From Chryseobacterium sp. 36-9 (lineage in GTDB: Bacteria > Bacteroidota > Bacteroidia > Flavobacteriales > Weeksellaceae): DNA of 64,000 nt. The stretch is from contig MKVE01000028.1 in assembly GCA_001898785.1 (NCBI GenBank), forward strand, positions 22,244-86,243, written 5' to 3'. Shown here piece by piece: positions 19,879-29,125 of the stretch; position 1 is the first letter of the stretch, and each line of letters begins with the position of its first letter. The notes beneath the pieces are model-generated. The model was not told where the DNA came from. It saw nothing but the letters and a program-made list of their open reading frames with translations, and ran no database searches. Made by a program: the position numbers and the translations under genes.

Positions 19879-19947
19879 GCAGTTAGAAAAATAATTATCT
19901 AAAAAATAATTTTAGACTAATTATCAATAATCAGATTAATGTCGGCG

Positions 19948-21324
19948 TCACTTTTTAAAAGAAAGTTCGGAGGTATACAACACTTGCGATTTATCTTTTA
20001 CCGTATCATATTTTAACCATTTAATCTTCGGATTGATACTTCCTGCAATAGATTGCTTAATGTCACCCTTTTGATTATTGGTATGTTTATATTGAAAAGT
20101 CTTTTTAATAACTGGTATATAATAAGTCGTATAAGCATCTTCGCCGCCTCTTTCATTATTATATAAAAACTTTTTATTTTTAAATTTTGACATTTGAGGC
20201 TCTATTTGTTTTTTATTGTTAAAATAATTCGCCGGGCTTTTCAAACTATATAAAGTAATAAAAGCCAGGAAAAAGCAGCCAACTCTCCAAATGAGCCTGT
20301 GTGAAGTTTCGATTTTAAAATATAAAATCAGGAATGAGAAAAACACGCATACATTGGCAGCAGCCATCATTCTCACATTCATCTCCTCAATCTGCTGAAA
20401 CCAACCCGATATGATCAGACAACACGCATAACCAAAAGCAATTATCCATAAAGCTTTGTGGAAATCATATTGGCCTGTGTCTTTAGCTTTTTTAAAATAT
20501 CTAAGAAAATAAATAAAAACCAACACATCTATTAATAATATAAAAAACTGGAAAGCCAAACTCGCAATACTGTTAGAAGAGGGCTTCAGTCCAATATAGG
20601 GGTTAACAGCGTTGGCTGTTCCCAATAAATCCCTCAACACATATATAGGAAGTATCTCTTCAGGTTTTCCTCTTAGATTTTCACCTGTAAAGCTTCCAAA
20701 TGTTTTTAAATTGAATAATAGATAACCGGCTATTCCTAATCCTGACAAAACAAGAACCATCAATATCTTTTTTTGTTTAAGCTTATCTTTATTATTAAAA
20801 AAGAAAAAGACCGCAAATATCAACAACGATAAATAAACATAGATCCCGGAATAGCGTACTGTAAACATTATCAACATTATAAAAGCTGCTGCAAAAACAT
20901 CTTTATAAGAATGCCTGGCTTCTGCCAAAATCTGATACAAATAATACAAAAGAAAATAAAGCAGGAATACAAATAATCCTTCTGAGATTGCGATGGAAAA
21001 AACAAACAGAAATGTTTTTCCCGTAAACAGCAAAACAGTTTCTCTAAAATAAAATCTTTTCATATAAGAAAACAAAAAGATGATGAGAATCATTGCTGTA
21101 TTCAAAAATTTTGAAGCCCAGAAATAATCTTTAAATATTTCAAAAAAACCTCTCAATGCAGCAGGATAACCTACGGGAAAAAGATTGGTTACAGGATTAG
21201 GTAGATCTGATGCGATTTCAAAATACGACAAGCTATCCGCATAGATACCTCCGGAAGGAAGGAAAAAGCTTTGTATAAAATTGATAATCAATATAATTAT
21301 TGCGAGGATTATATACTTTGTCAT
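19948..21324 (-). CDS. Multi-pass membrane protein, GT-C glycosyltransferase-like
   Basis: The 458-residue product has about ten hydrophobic helices, beginning YIILAIIILIINFIQSFFL, then a periplasmic loop with DSLSYFEIASDLPNPVTNLFPVGYPA. That acidic/DxxxY loop after the first helix followed by more TM segments resembles GT-C enzymes (GT39/ArnT-like), which transfer sugars from polyprenyl-phosphate donors. The C-terminal roughly 90 residues are soluble. No sequence match was run, so the activity is inferred from topology. The gene is monocistronic; no neighbour clarifies its substrate. Confidence 0.65.
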   Translation of the reverse strand: MTKYIILAIIILIINFIQSFFLPSGGIYADSLSYFEIASDLPNPVTNLFPVGYPAALRGFFEIFKDYFWASKFLNTAMILIIFLFSYMKRFYFRETVLLFTGKTFLFVFSIAISEGLFVFLLYFLLYYLYQILAEARHSYKDVFAAAFIMLIMFTVRYSGIYVYLSLLIFAVFFFFNNKDKLKQKKILMVLVLSGLGIAGYLLFNLKTFGSFTGENLRGKPEEILPIYVLRDLLGTANAVNPYIGLKPSSNSIASLAFQFFILLIDVLVFIYFLRYFKKAKDTGQYDFHKALWIIAFGYACCLIISGWFQQIEEMNVRMMAAANVCVFFSFLILYFKIETSHRLIWRVGCFFLAFITLYSLKSPANYFNNKKQIEPQMSKFKNKKFLYNNERGGEDAYTTYYIPVIKKTFQYKHTNNQKGDIKQSIAGSINPKIKWLKYDTVKDKSQVLYTSELSFKK

Positions 21325-21435
21325 AGCTTGTTTTTATGTGAGAATGAGCAATATTAATGATTTTTTATATTTTTTTCAAAAAACAACAATAGGCTTTCTC
21401 AATATTAGGAAATAATCTTCGGCACAAATTTTTCT

Positions 21436-21443
21436 TAGCTTTG
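21436..21443 (+). promoter_or_regulatory. Candidate -7 box of dps
   Basis: TAGCTTTG matches TAnnTTTG and lies 25 nt before the dps start codon. No good TTG element is seen at -33, which would fit an activator-dependent stress promoter, though no regulator site was identified. Confidence 0.45.
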
Positions 21444-21468
21444 TCCCATAACTAATATTAAATAAATT

Positions 21469-21945
21469 ATGAAAAACGCAGCATTAATAGGTCTTAAAGA
21501 GGCTGATTGTAACAAAATTGCAGAAAAACTGAATATACTTTTAGCGAACTATTCGGTATTTTATCAAAACACACGGGGTTCCCACTGGAATATCAAAGGT
21601 GATCAATTTTTTACACTTCATCCAAAATTCGAAGAGCTCTATAATAGTCTTGTTTTAAAAATTGATGAAATAGCTGAAAGAATTTTGACATTAGGATCAA
21701 CTCCTGCTCACAATTATTCGGATTATTTGAAAGTGGCAACCATCAAGGAAAGCAAAGAAGTTAGCGACGGCAACAAAAGCGTAGAGATTATTCTGAACTC
21801 CTTCAAAGTTGTTATCGATTTGCAAAGAGAACTTCTGGATATTACAGATGAAGCAGGAGACGAGGGAACCAATTCACAAATGAGCGATTATATCACAGAA
21901 CAGGAAAAAGAAGTCTGGATGTATAATTCTTATCTTGGTAAATAA
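21469..21945 (+). CDS. dps: Dps family ferritin-like DNA-protection protein
   Basis: Dps forms a 12-subunit shell that oxidises and stores iron using peroxide and can protect DNA. The 158-residue product has the family's helical pattern: NYSVFYQNTRGSHWNIKGDQFFTLHPKFEELYNSL (about 28-62) supplies the ferroxidase histidines, and KIDEIAERILTLGSTPAHNYSDYLK adds the acidic ligands. No basic DNA-binding tail is evident. The gene is single, with a terminator directly after it. Confidence 0.9.
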   Translation: MKNAALIGLKEADCNKIAEKLNILLANYSVFYQNTRGSHWNIKGDQFFTLHPKFEELYNSLVLKIDEIAERILTLGSTPAHNYSDYLKVATIKESKEVSDGNKSVEIILNSFKVVIDLQRELLDITDEAGDEGTNSQMSDYITEQEKEVWMYNSYLGK

Positions 21946-21967
21946 AAACGGTTATTTAATATTTAAA

Positions 21968-21994
21968 AATCCAGCTTTTCACTAAGGCTGGATT
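21968..21994 (+). terminator. Terminator after dps
   Basis: An 8-bp stem AATCCAGC/GCTGGATT with an 11-nt loop begins 22 nt after the dps stop codon and is followed by a short T-rich run. Confidence 0.6.
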
Positions 21995-22056
21995 TATTAT
22001 TCACATCAAAAATTAGTAATTATAATCAAAAAAGATAAAGTAATTCTATTATCGCT

Positions 22057-22064
22057 TATATTTG
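22057..22064 (+). promoter_or_regulatory. Candidate -7 box of the leucine-rich-repeat gene
   Basis: TATATTTG matches TAnnTTTG. It ends 20 nt before the TTG at 22085 and so supports that codon as the real start. Confidence 0.5.
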
Positions 22065-22084
22065 CGGATTAATATTATACACAA

Positions 22085-23719
22085 TTGAAAAAAATTATAT
22101 TCTTTTTACTGATTTCTAATTTCGCTTTTGCACAATGGAGTATTTCCAACGCAGAAAGAGGAGCTCTTATCAATATATATAATGCTACAAATGGCGAAAA
22201 CTGGAACAGAACCTGGGATCTTGAAAAGGATCCCAGAACATGGTTTGGCGTTTCGGTAAGAAATGGTGCAGTCGTAGAACTCAATCTTTCCGGCAATGCG
22301 CTTAAGGGAAATTTTCCGGCTTATGTTTCATCACTTACCAAATTAACAAAGCTAGATCTCAGTAATAATCAGCTTTCCGGTGAAGTTCCAATGGGGATTT
22401 CTTCTCTAAGTTCATTAACCAAATTAGACATCAGCAACAACAGACTAACAGATGATCCTACTAATTCTTTGACAGGACTTTTCAATCTGGAAGATCTGGC
22501 TTTGGGCGGAAACATGTTCATCATTTCCGATATTAATGGAATGCTTCAGAATTTCAACAATATTAAGATTCTTAATATCGCAGATCTCGGATTACAAAAC
22601 ATTCCGGCAAAAATAACAGCTTTTCCGAATCTGGAAACCCTGATTCTTGACAACAATCCAATTCCGGCAAATGCTTTTACCAATATTGCCAATCATCCCA
22701 AACTGATTGTACTTTCATTATCCGGAATGCAATTGTCACAAATCCCATCACAGGTTTCACAATTAACACAGTTGACAAGCCTTAATCTGAGCAATAATAA
22801 TATTACGGAACAAAATACTTCGGGATTATCAACTTTAACCAATCTTGCTTGGCTGTCTTTGGAGAATAATCAACTAAGTCAGATTCCTTCTCAGATTCCG
22901 CAGCTGAAAAAACTTCAGACACTTAATCTGGGAAGAAACAAAATTTCTGGTGGCATTTCTTTGTTGACCGGATTGACAAGTCTTCAGCAACTTTTTCTCA
23001 ACAACAACTTACTTTCCGGCAATTTACCTTCCGAATTTCTTGCGATGCCAAAATTATTGATGCTGAATCTTAACAGCAATCAGCTTTCTGGTGACCTCAA
23101 TGACAGACTGCCACCCATTACGCATCTCAGCAACAATAGATTCAACAAAGCACAATTATCTAATTATATTGTTGATTATAATGTCCAAACTGACTTAGAT
23201 TATTCACCCCAGCGTTACGACGGCTTGAAAGAAGTTCTTGGGATTATCGGACAGCCTGCGAAATTAGATCACTCATTAACTGGCAGCGAGTATACATTTA
23301 CCTGGTTCAAAAATCTGGATCAGAAAACCAATACAACAACCGCTGATCTCAGCTTCAACAACGTGCAGGAATCAGATTACGCTACATACACGGTCGAGGC
23401 TTATACTTATTCTGTTTTAGATAATAATGTTGTGTTTGATTTGTCACTTTTCAGAGAACCTATTTCTTTGGTTAAAGTTCTTGGAACTGCAGAAAGCGCA
23501 AAGTATTTCAATATTTACCCTAATCCAACATCAGATTATCTCAATATTGTAAGTACCAAATATGACATCCAGAAAATTCATATTTATGACCTGAGCGGTA
23601 AACAAATGCTGTCAGAATCCAAATCCAGAATCGATGTTTCCAAACTTCCAAGCGGCGTTTATATGCTCATAATCAAAACGCAGGAAGGCAACAAAAACTT
23701 CAAGTTCATCAAACACTAA
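22085..23719 (+). CDS. Secreted leucine-rich-repeat protein with T9SS sorting domain (TTG start)
   Basis: The reading frame opens with TTG at 22085, immediately giving a signal peptide (KKIIFFLLISNFAFAQ). No ATG lies suitably upstream, and a -7 box sits 20 nt before, so TTG is the likely start. After an N-terminal cap (ERGALINIYNATNGENW, typical of bacterial LRR proteins) come about 12 leucine-rich repeats (LTKLDLSNNQLSG-type, about residues 60-350), an Ig-like segment, and a type A T9SS domain (FNIYPNPTSDYLNI ... FKFIKH). It is exported by the T9SS to the cell surface or medium; its binding partner is unknown. Confidence 0.9.
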   Translation: MKKIIFFLLISNFAFAQWSISNAERGALINIYNATNGENWNRTWDLEKDPRTWFGVSVRNGAVVELNLSGNALKGNFPAYVSSLTKLTKLDLSNNQLSGEVPMGISSLSSLTKLDISNNRLTDDPTNSLTGLFNLEDLALGGNMFIISDINGMLQNFNNIKILNIADLGLQNIPAKITAFPNLETLILDNNPIPANAFTNIANHPKLIVLSLSGMQLSQIPSQVSQLTQLTSLNLSNNNITEQNTSGLSTLTNLAWLSLENNQLSQIPSQIPQLKKLQTLNLGRNKISGGISLLTGLTSLQQLFLNNNLLSGNLPSEFLAMPKLLMLNLNSNQLSGDLNDRLPPITHLSNNRFNKAQLSNYIVDYNVQTDLDYSPQRYDGLKEVLGIIGQPAKLDHSLTGSEYTFTWFKNLDQKTNTTTADLSFNNVQESDYATYTVEAYTYSVLDNNVVFDLSLFREPISLVKVLGTAESAKYFNIYPNPTSDYLNIVSTKYDIQKIHIYDLSGKQMLSESKSRIDVSKLPSGVYMLIIKTQEGNKNFKFIKH

Positions 23720-23721
23720 TT

Positions 23722-23812
23722 TTTTAGGAGCTTAATCCCGCTTTCCGCTTATACTCCTCGCACACCCGCATCTTCCAAGGCTTGCTGTGGGGTAACCGCT
23801 GCAATCGGGGCT
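23722..23812 (+). repeat. Intergenic repeat element, copy A
   Basis: The spacer between the LRR gene and icmF carries AGGAGCTTAATCCCGC then TTTCCGCT on the left and CCGCTGCAATCGGGGCT on the right, separated by a variable middle. The same end motifs in the same spacing occur at 59543-59625 in opposite orientation (copy B). Elements of this form are common between genes in flavobacteria. This reflects an alignment of the two copies by eye. Confidence 0.65.
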
Positions 23813-23900
23813 ATGTAAATCCAGCAGATTTAGATTCAGCAAAAATCTGTCATCTATTAGTCTGTCATCTTCTGTCTATTTCCCATTTCTCAAAAAATAT

Positions 23901-23908
23901 TATCTTTG
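23901..23908 (+). promoter_or_regulatory. Candidate -7 box of icmF
   Basis: TATCTTTG matches TAnnTTTG and ends 20 nt before the icmF ATG; a T-rich triplet stands about 19 nt upstream in place of the TTG. Confidence 0.5.
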
Positions 23909-23928
23909 GGCACTATCGTTTTTAAGAA

Positions 23929-26900
23929 ATGGAAACCCAAAAATATACTCCAAAAAATAAAGTGAGAATCGTAACAGCTGCATCGTTATTCGATGGTCAT
24001 GATGCTGCGATCAATATCATGCGTCGTGTGATCCAGGGAACAGGGTGCGAAGTCATCCACCTTGGACACGACAAATCTGCAGAGGAAGTTGTAAATACAG
24101 CTATTCAGGAAGATGCCAATGCGATTGCCTTAACTTCTTATCAGGGCGGTCACAACGAATATTTCAAATATATCTATGATCTTTTAAGAGAAAAAAACTC
24201 TCCGCAAATCAAGATTTTTGGTGGCGGTGGCGGTGTAATTTTGCCTGAAGAAATTGAAGATATCATGTCTTACGGAATCGACAGAATTTATTCTCCGGAC
24301 GACGGTCGTGAACTTGGATTACAGGGAATGATTGACGATTTGGTTCAAAAATCTGATTTTGCGACAGGAAAAGATGTCGATGTCAAAGATTTGGACTCCA
24401 TCAGTTTTGAAAATTCTACAAGCATTGCGAAAATCATTTCTGCTGTTGAAAACTTTTCAGAAGAAAAACCGGAATTGGTAAAAGCTATTGATGAAAAATC
24501 AAAAGATTTAAACATTCCTATCATCGGTATTACAGGTACTGGTGGAGCGGGTAAATCTTCATTAACAGATGAATTGGTAAGACGTTTTATCCGTTCAAAT
24601 CCTGATAAAAAGATTGCGATTATCTCCATCGACCCTTCAAAAAAGAAAACCGGAGGTGCGCTTTTGGGAGACAGAATCCGTATGAACGCGATCAACGATC
24701 CGAGAGTTTATATGCGTTCTATGGCAACAAGAGAAAACAACGTTTCCGTTTCTCCGTTCATTCATTCAGCTTTGAATGTATTGAAATTGGCTCATCCTGA
24801 TGTTATCATTCTGGAAACTTCGGGTATCGGACAGTCCGGCTCGGAAGTTTCTGATTTTGCCGATGTTTCAATGTACGTAATGACTCCTGAATACGGAGCT
24901 TCTACACAGTTGGAAAAAATCGATATGTTGGATTATGCAGATTTGGTTGCTTTAAATAAATCTGATAAAAGAGGTGCTCTTGATGCGCTTCAGGCAGTTA
25001 GAAAACAGTTCCAGAGAAACCATTTATTATGGGAACAGCCATTGGATGAAATGCCTGTTTATGCAACAAAGGCATCTCAGTTCAACGATCACGGAACTAC
25101 AGAATTATACAACAGACTAGTTTCTAAAGTCAACGACAAGTTTGCTGGTTTAAATCTACAAGGTTTTGTTGAACAGGAAATTACAGACGAAGTAACGATT
25201 ATTCCTCCCAAAAGAGTTCGTTATCTTTCTGAAATCGTTGAAAACAATAGACAATATGATGCTAACATTGAAAAACAGGCAGAACTTGCGAGAAAAATGT
25301 ACCATATTGACGGCGTTAAAAATATCATTTCCAACGAAACTTTAGACGCTGAATATCAAAAAGCCGAAAAAGAACTTCAGCAGGAAAATATCGACTTCCT
25401 GAAAACCTGGGATGATACGAAAAAGGCTTTCCATGAAGAATTTTACTCATATTTTGTAAGAGGAAAAGAAATTAAAGTAGAAACCTCAACAGAATCTTTA
25501 TCTCATTTGAGAATTCCAAAAATTGCATTGCCAAAATACAATGATTGGGGTGATTTAATTAAATGGAAAGGTCAGGAAAATCTTCCGGGAAGTTTCCCCT
25601 ACACCGCAGGAATTTATCCATTCAAAAGAACCGGAGAAGACCCAACGAGAATGTTCGCAGGAGAAGGTGGCCCTGAAAGAACCAACAGAAGATTTCACTA
25701 CGTTTCTGCGGAAATGCCTGCAAAACGTTTGTCTACAGCTTTCGACTCGGTAACTCTTTATGGTCAAGATCCAGCTTTACCACCAGATATTTATGGTAAA
25801 ATCGGGAATGCAGGAGTTTCGATTGCAACTTTAGATGATGCTAAAAAATTATATTCAGGTTTTGATTTGGTCAACGCATTGACTTCAGTTTCAATGACCA
25901 TCAACGGCCCGGCTCCGATGCTATTGGCTTTCTTTATGAATGCAGCAATCGACCAAAATGTAGAAAAATATATTGTTGAAAATAAGCTTGAGGCTAAAGT
26001 TGAGGAAGTTTTAAAAGCAAAATTCGATGATAAAGGTTTAGCAAGACCAAAATATAACGGGGAATTGCCACCTTCTAACAATGGCTTAGGACTAAAATTA
26101 TTGGGAATCACTGGAGATGAAGTTATTCCTGCTGATGTTTACGCTGAGATTAAAGCTAAAACTATTGCGACAGTTCGCGGAACGGTTCAGGCTGATATTT
26201 TAAAAGAAGACCAGGCCCAGAATACTTGTATTTTCTCGACTGAATTTGCTCTAAGATTGATGGGTGACGTTCAGGAATATTTCATCAAAGAAAAAGTAAG
26301 AAACTTCTACTCCGTTTCTATTTCAGGATATCACATTGCGGAAGCGGGAGCCAATCCGGTTTCTCAGTTGGCATTTACCTTGGCAAATGGTTTCACCTAT
26401 GTGGAATATTATCTGTCAAGAGGAATGGACATCAACGATTTTGCACCAAATTTATCTTTTTTCTTTTCCAACGGTATCGACCCTGAATATTCAGTGATCG
26501 GACGTGTGGCAAGAAGAATCTGGGCAAAAGCCATGAAACTGAAATATGGTGCCGATGAAAGAAGCCAAATGTTGAAATACCACATTCAGACTTCAGGACG
26601 CTCTCTTCACGCTCAGGAGATTGATTTTAACGATATCAGAACGACTTTACAGGCACTTTATGCAATTTATGACAATTGTAATTCATTACACACGAATGCT
26701 TATGATGAAGCCATTACAACGCCTACTGAGCAGTCTGTACGAAGAGCAATGGCAATTCAGTTGATTATCAATAAAGAATTAGGATTGGCGAAAAATGAAA
26801 ATCCGCTTCAAGGTTCATTTATTATTGAAGAACTCACGGATTTAGTAGAAGAAGCTGTTTATACAGAATTTGACAGAATTACGGAAAGAGGCGGCGTTTT

Positions 26901-27276
26901 GGGTGCTATGGAAACGATGTATCAGCGTTCGAAAATTCAGGAAGAATCCATGCATTACGAATGGTTAAAACACACCGGAGAATATCCGATCATCGGAGTA
27001 AATACATTCTTAGGAAAAGACGGTTCGCCAACAGTACTTCCAGGAGAGGTTATCCGTTCGACTGAGGAAGAAAAGCAATTCCAAATTGAGATGCTTCATA
27101 ATTTCCAGAATTCTAATGAGGATAAATCTGCAGAAGCTTTGAAAACTTTACAACACGCAGCCATCAATCAGCAAAATTTATTTGAAGTCATGATGGATGC
27201 CGTGAAATATTGTTCTCTTGGGCAAATTACGAATGCTTTATTTGAAGTAGGCGGTAAGTACAGAAGGAATATGTAG
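23929..27276 (+). CDS. icmF: IcmF-type fused adenosylcobalamin-dependent acyl-CoA mutase
   Basis: IcmF interconverts branched and linear acyl-CoA esters, usually isobutyryl-CoA and n-butyryl-CoA. The 1115-residue product fuses three parts: a cobalamin-binding domain (about 10-140; DGH at 22-24, the lower-ligand DxH motif), a MeaB-like G-protein chaperone (about 190-400; Walker [13 protein letters not shown] near 201-212, [21 protein letters not shown] near 342), and a mutase TIM barrel (about 530-1100; [25 protein letters not shown]). The domain order and fused GTPase separate it from methylmalonyl-CoA mutase. Substrate choice cannot be read safely from the motifs alone. The gene is monocistronic with a terminator behind it. 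Confidence 0.9.
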   Translation: METQKYTPKNKVRIVTAASLFDGHDAAINIMRRVIQGTGCEVIHLGHDKSAEEVVNTAIQEDANAIALTSYQGGHNEYFKYIYDLLREKNSPQIKIFGGGGGVILPEEIEDIMSYGIDRIYSPDDGRELGLQGMIDDLVQKSDFATGKDVDVKDLDSISFENSTSIAKIISAVENFSEEKPELVKAIDEKSKDLNIPIIGITGTGGAGKSSLTDELVRRFIRSNPDKKIAIISIDPSKKKTGGALLGDRIRMNAINDPRVYMRSMATRENNVSVSPFIHSALNVLKLAHPDVIILETSGIGQSGSEVSDFADVSMYVMTPEYGASTQLEKIDMLDYADLVALNKSDKRGALDALQAVRKQFQRNHLLWEQPLDEMPVYATKASQFNDHGTTELYNRLVSKVNDKFAGLNLQGFVEQEITDEVTIIPPKRVRYLSEIVENNRQYDANIEKQAELARKMYHIDGVKNIISNETLDAEYQKAEKELQQENIDFLKTWDDTKKAFHEEFYSYFVRGKEIKVETSTESLSHLRIPKIALPKYNDWGDLIKWKGQENLPGSFPYTAGIYPFKRTGEDPTRMFAGEGGPERTNRRFHYVSAEMPAKRLSTAFDSVTLYGQDPALPPDIYGKIGNAGVSIATLDDAKKLYSGFDLVNALTSVSMTINGPAPMLLAFFMNAAIDQNVEKYIVENKLEAKVEEVLKAKFDDKGLARPKYNGELPPSNNGLGLKLLGITGDEVIPADVYAEIKAKTIATVRGTVQADILKEDQAQNTCIFSTEFALRLMGDVQEYFIKEKVRNFYSVSISGYHIAEAGANPVSQLAFTLANGFTYVEYYLSRGMDINDFAPNLSFFFSNGIDPEYSVIGRVARRIWAKAMKLKYGADERSQMLKYHIQTSGRSLHAQEIDFNDIRTTLQALYAIYDNCNSLHTNAYDEAITTPTEQSVRRAMAIQLIINKELGLAKNENPLQGSFIIEELTDLVEEAVYTEFDRITERGGVLGAMETMYQRSKIQEESMHYEWLKHTGEYPIIGVNTFLGKDGSPTVLPGEVIRSTEEEKQFQIEMLHNFQNSNEDKSAEALKTLQHAAINQQNLFEVMMDAVKYCSLGQITNALFEVGGKYRRNM

Positions 27277-27306
27277 GCGAAGATCGCCAGCCAATTTTAA
27301 AATTAA

Positions 27307-27336
27307 AACCTCAGAGATTTCTTTGAGGTTTTTTCT
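27307..27336 (+). terminator. Terminator after icmF
   Basis: A stem (ACCTCA ... TGAGGT) with extra AAA/TTT closing pairs ends in a T-run, 30 nt after the icmF stop. Confidence 0.65.
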
Positions 27337-27355
27337 ATATTAAATAAAAAATATA

Positions 27356-27475
27356 ATGCAAAAAAAATTCATAATCATTTCCTCAATAATTAGTGACGAA
27401 TTGAAGAAAAGAACTGAAGCAGAAAAAGCTAAAACGGAAATATCTTGGGAAATAATTAGATGCCCCACTTTTTGA
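27356..27475 (+). CDS. Possible very small protein (39 aa)
   Basis: An ATG reading frame of 39 codons lies in the 298-nt space between icmF and the convergent T9SS gene. It starts MQKKFIIISSIISDELKKRTEA and ends in IIRCPTF. It has no strong ribosome site, promoter or recognised family and could be chance or a decayed remnant. Confidence 0.15.
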   Translation: MQKKFIIISSIISDELKKRTEAEKAKTEISWEIIRCPTF

Positions 27476-27524
27476 ATTGTCTGAAATGATTGTATGTTAC
27501 AAGACTTCTTTTTATAAACAAAAA

Positions 27525-27551
27525 AACTTCACAGGTTAGACCTGTGAAGTT
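27525..27551 (-). terminator. Terminator of the T9SS HAF-repeat gene
   Basis: A perfect 12-bp inverted repeat (27525-27536 with 27540-27551) around a TAG loop is followed by a run of seven T on the minus strand. It begins 23 nt after the stop codon at 27575. Confidence 0.8.
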
Positions 27552-27574
27552 CAAATCTCTTCTTTACAATTTAT

Positions 27575-28951
27575 TTACTTTTTAATTAATTTACTTGTTT
27601 TCGTTGCTGAAGCTGTTTTCACAGAAATGATGTAAACACCTTTTGGTAAAGCTGAAACATTATAAGTATCAGCCGCAGTTTTTGAAACGTTTATCAATTG
27701 TCCTGTTTGATCATAAATCTTCACCTCTTGGATATTTTCTTTTGATTCAATTTGGAAAAAATCGACAGCAGGATTAGGATATACTTTGATTTGATTTTGT
27801 GCTTTCGGCATTTGCGCAGTTGCAAGGAAACTGTCCGGAAGCTCGATTCTGAAAGCTCTGAGCTTATCAGCGGTATTTGCTGGGAAAGCCCATCCTGTAA
27901 TATATTTCCCGTTTTGAGAAATCATATTAGGAACATATATCTTATCTCCACCCATATCATAACCGAGCGTATTATTTACAAAATCGTTCAGATCTTTCAT
28001 ACCATCTTTTTGTGTCCAGATAAAAGGCCGGTATACCGCAGGATCCCATGGACTGGCTTTTGTAATATGATAACCGATCACGATACTTCCGTCATTATTA
28101 AGTGCTGTAACCCAAGCATTGGTCCCCACATCAGTTGTTAAAGTGCCAAGATCTTTTACACCGGTTTCTTCACTCCATATCCATGCGTTAGGAAATGCGA
28201 AATCACTTTTCCCACCTAACCACTTTCCGTCTGCGGATATAGCTCTTACTTCTGCCAATTGGTTCATTTGGTCATTTGGATTACCATTAGGATTTATCAA
28301 CAGCATAATATTTTTATCATAAGTCCCGTCGGCTTTTCTTTTCCAGACAGAAGATTTCCATGGACCACCAATATCTTGCCATCCGGCGATAATGGCACCA
28401 TTACCACTTACAACGTTGGCACGGGCATTTCTATCAACCAACGTTGACTCTAACTCAATCGCACCTTTATTTTCATTCCAGGCGTAGCCTACCGCTTTTT
28501 TATTTCCATTGGAATTGTAAGATAATCCTACAACAGTTTTTCCGTCTCCTGAAATATAATATCCTGAACTTAAAGATTTCGGGTCAGAGCCAATACCTGA
28601 GCTTCCCAAATGTTGCCATTCTTTAGTGATTGTATTATATCTGCCCATTTCGGCAATCGTACCATCACCCGTTCCATTAGAAACAGTCCCGGAAATATAT
28701 TTGCCGTCATCAGAAAATACCGAAACACCACCATAACCGTTTCCCGGCGCTATTCCACCAATATTTTCCACATTTCCCGTATCCGGATTCCAGGTAAGCC
28801 AAGGTCCCGTCTGTGCATCATAGCCCACAACAATACCTTGATTAGAAATCCCCAATGTGTTAGGAAATGCTTCGGTTTTTAAATATTGTGCGGACATGAG
28901 ATTTGCTGTTAAGACAAACAAGCCAGATGCAAAAAGTAATTTCATTTTCAT
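27575..28951 (-). CDS. Secreted HAF-repeat-like protein with T9SS sorting domain
   Basis: The 458-residue product begins with a signal peptide (KMKLLFASGLFVLTANLMSAQ) and contains repeated units of the type SGDGKTVVGLSY..GYAWNENKG and ALNNDGSIVIGYHI (about 40-370), typical of HAF-type extracellular repeats that build a beta-propeller-like fold. The C-terminus is a T9SS type A domain (IKVYPNPAVDFFQIES ... TSKLIKK). The function is unknown; surface display or secretion is likely. A second ATG 6 nt inside the frame is an equally plausible start. Nearby genes do not share its function. Confidence 0.85.
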   Translation of the reverse strand: MKMKLLFASGLFVLTANLMSAQYLKTEAFPNTLGISNQGIVVGYDAQTGPWLTWNPDTGNVENIGGIAPGNGYGGVSVFSDDGKYISGTVSNGTGDGTIAEMGRYNTITKEWQHLGSSGIGSDPKSLSSGYYISGDGKTVVGLSYNSNGNKKAVGYAWNENKGAIELESTLVDRNARANVVSGNGAIIAGWQDIGGPWKSSVWKRKADGTYDKNIMLLINPNGNPNDQMNQLAEVRAISADGKWLGGKSDFAFPNAWIWSEETGVKDLGTLTTDVGTNAWVTALNNDGSIVIGYHITKASPWDPAVYRPFIWTQKDGMKDLNDFVNNTLGYDMGGDKIYVPNMISQNGKYITGWAFPANTADKLRAFRIELPDSFLATAQMPKAQNQIKVYPNPAVDFFQIESKENIQEVKIYDQTGQLINVSKTAADTYNVSALPKGVYIISVKTASATKTSKLIKK

Positions 28952-29125
28952 AATAAAAAAATTAGATTATTTGTGATTTGAATTTTTGTTGAACAAAGTT
29001 TTCTCAAATTCATCAAAAAAAACAATTATTTATACCGTACATTATTAATACAGCATTCAAAATTGCTAATACTTTATTAATACAAAAACAATCAAGCATC
29101 TGATTTTCAGCAATTAAAAAAACAT

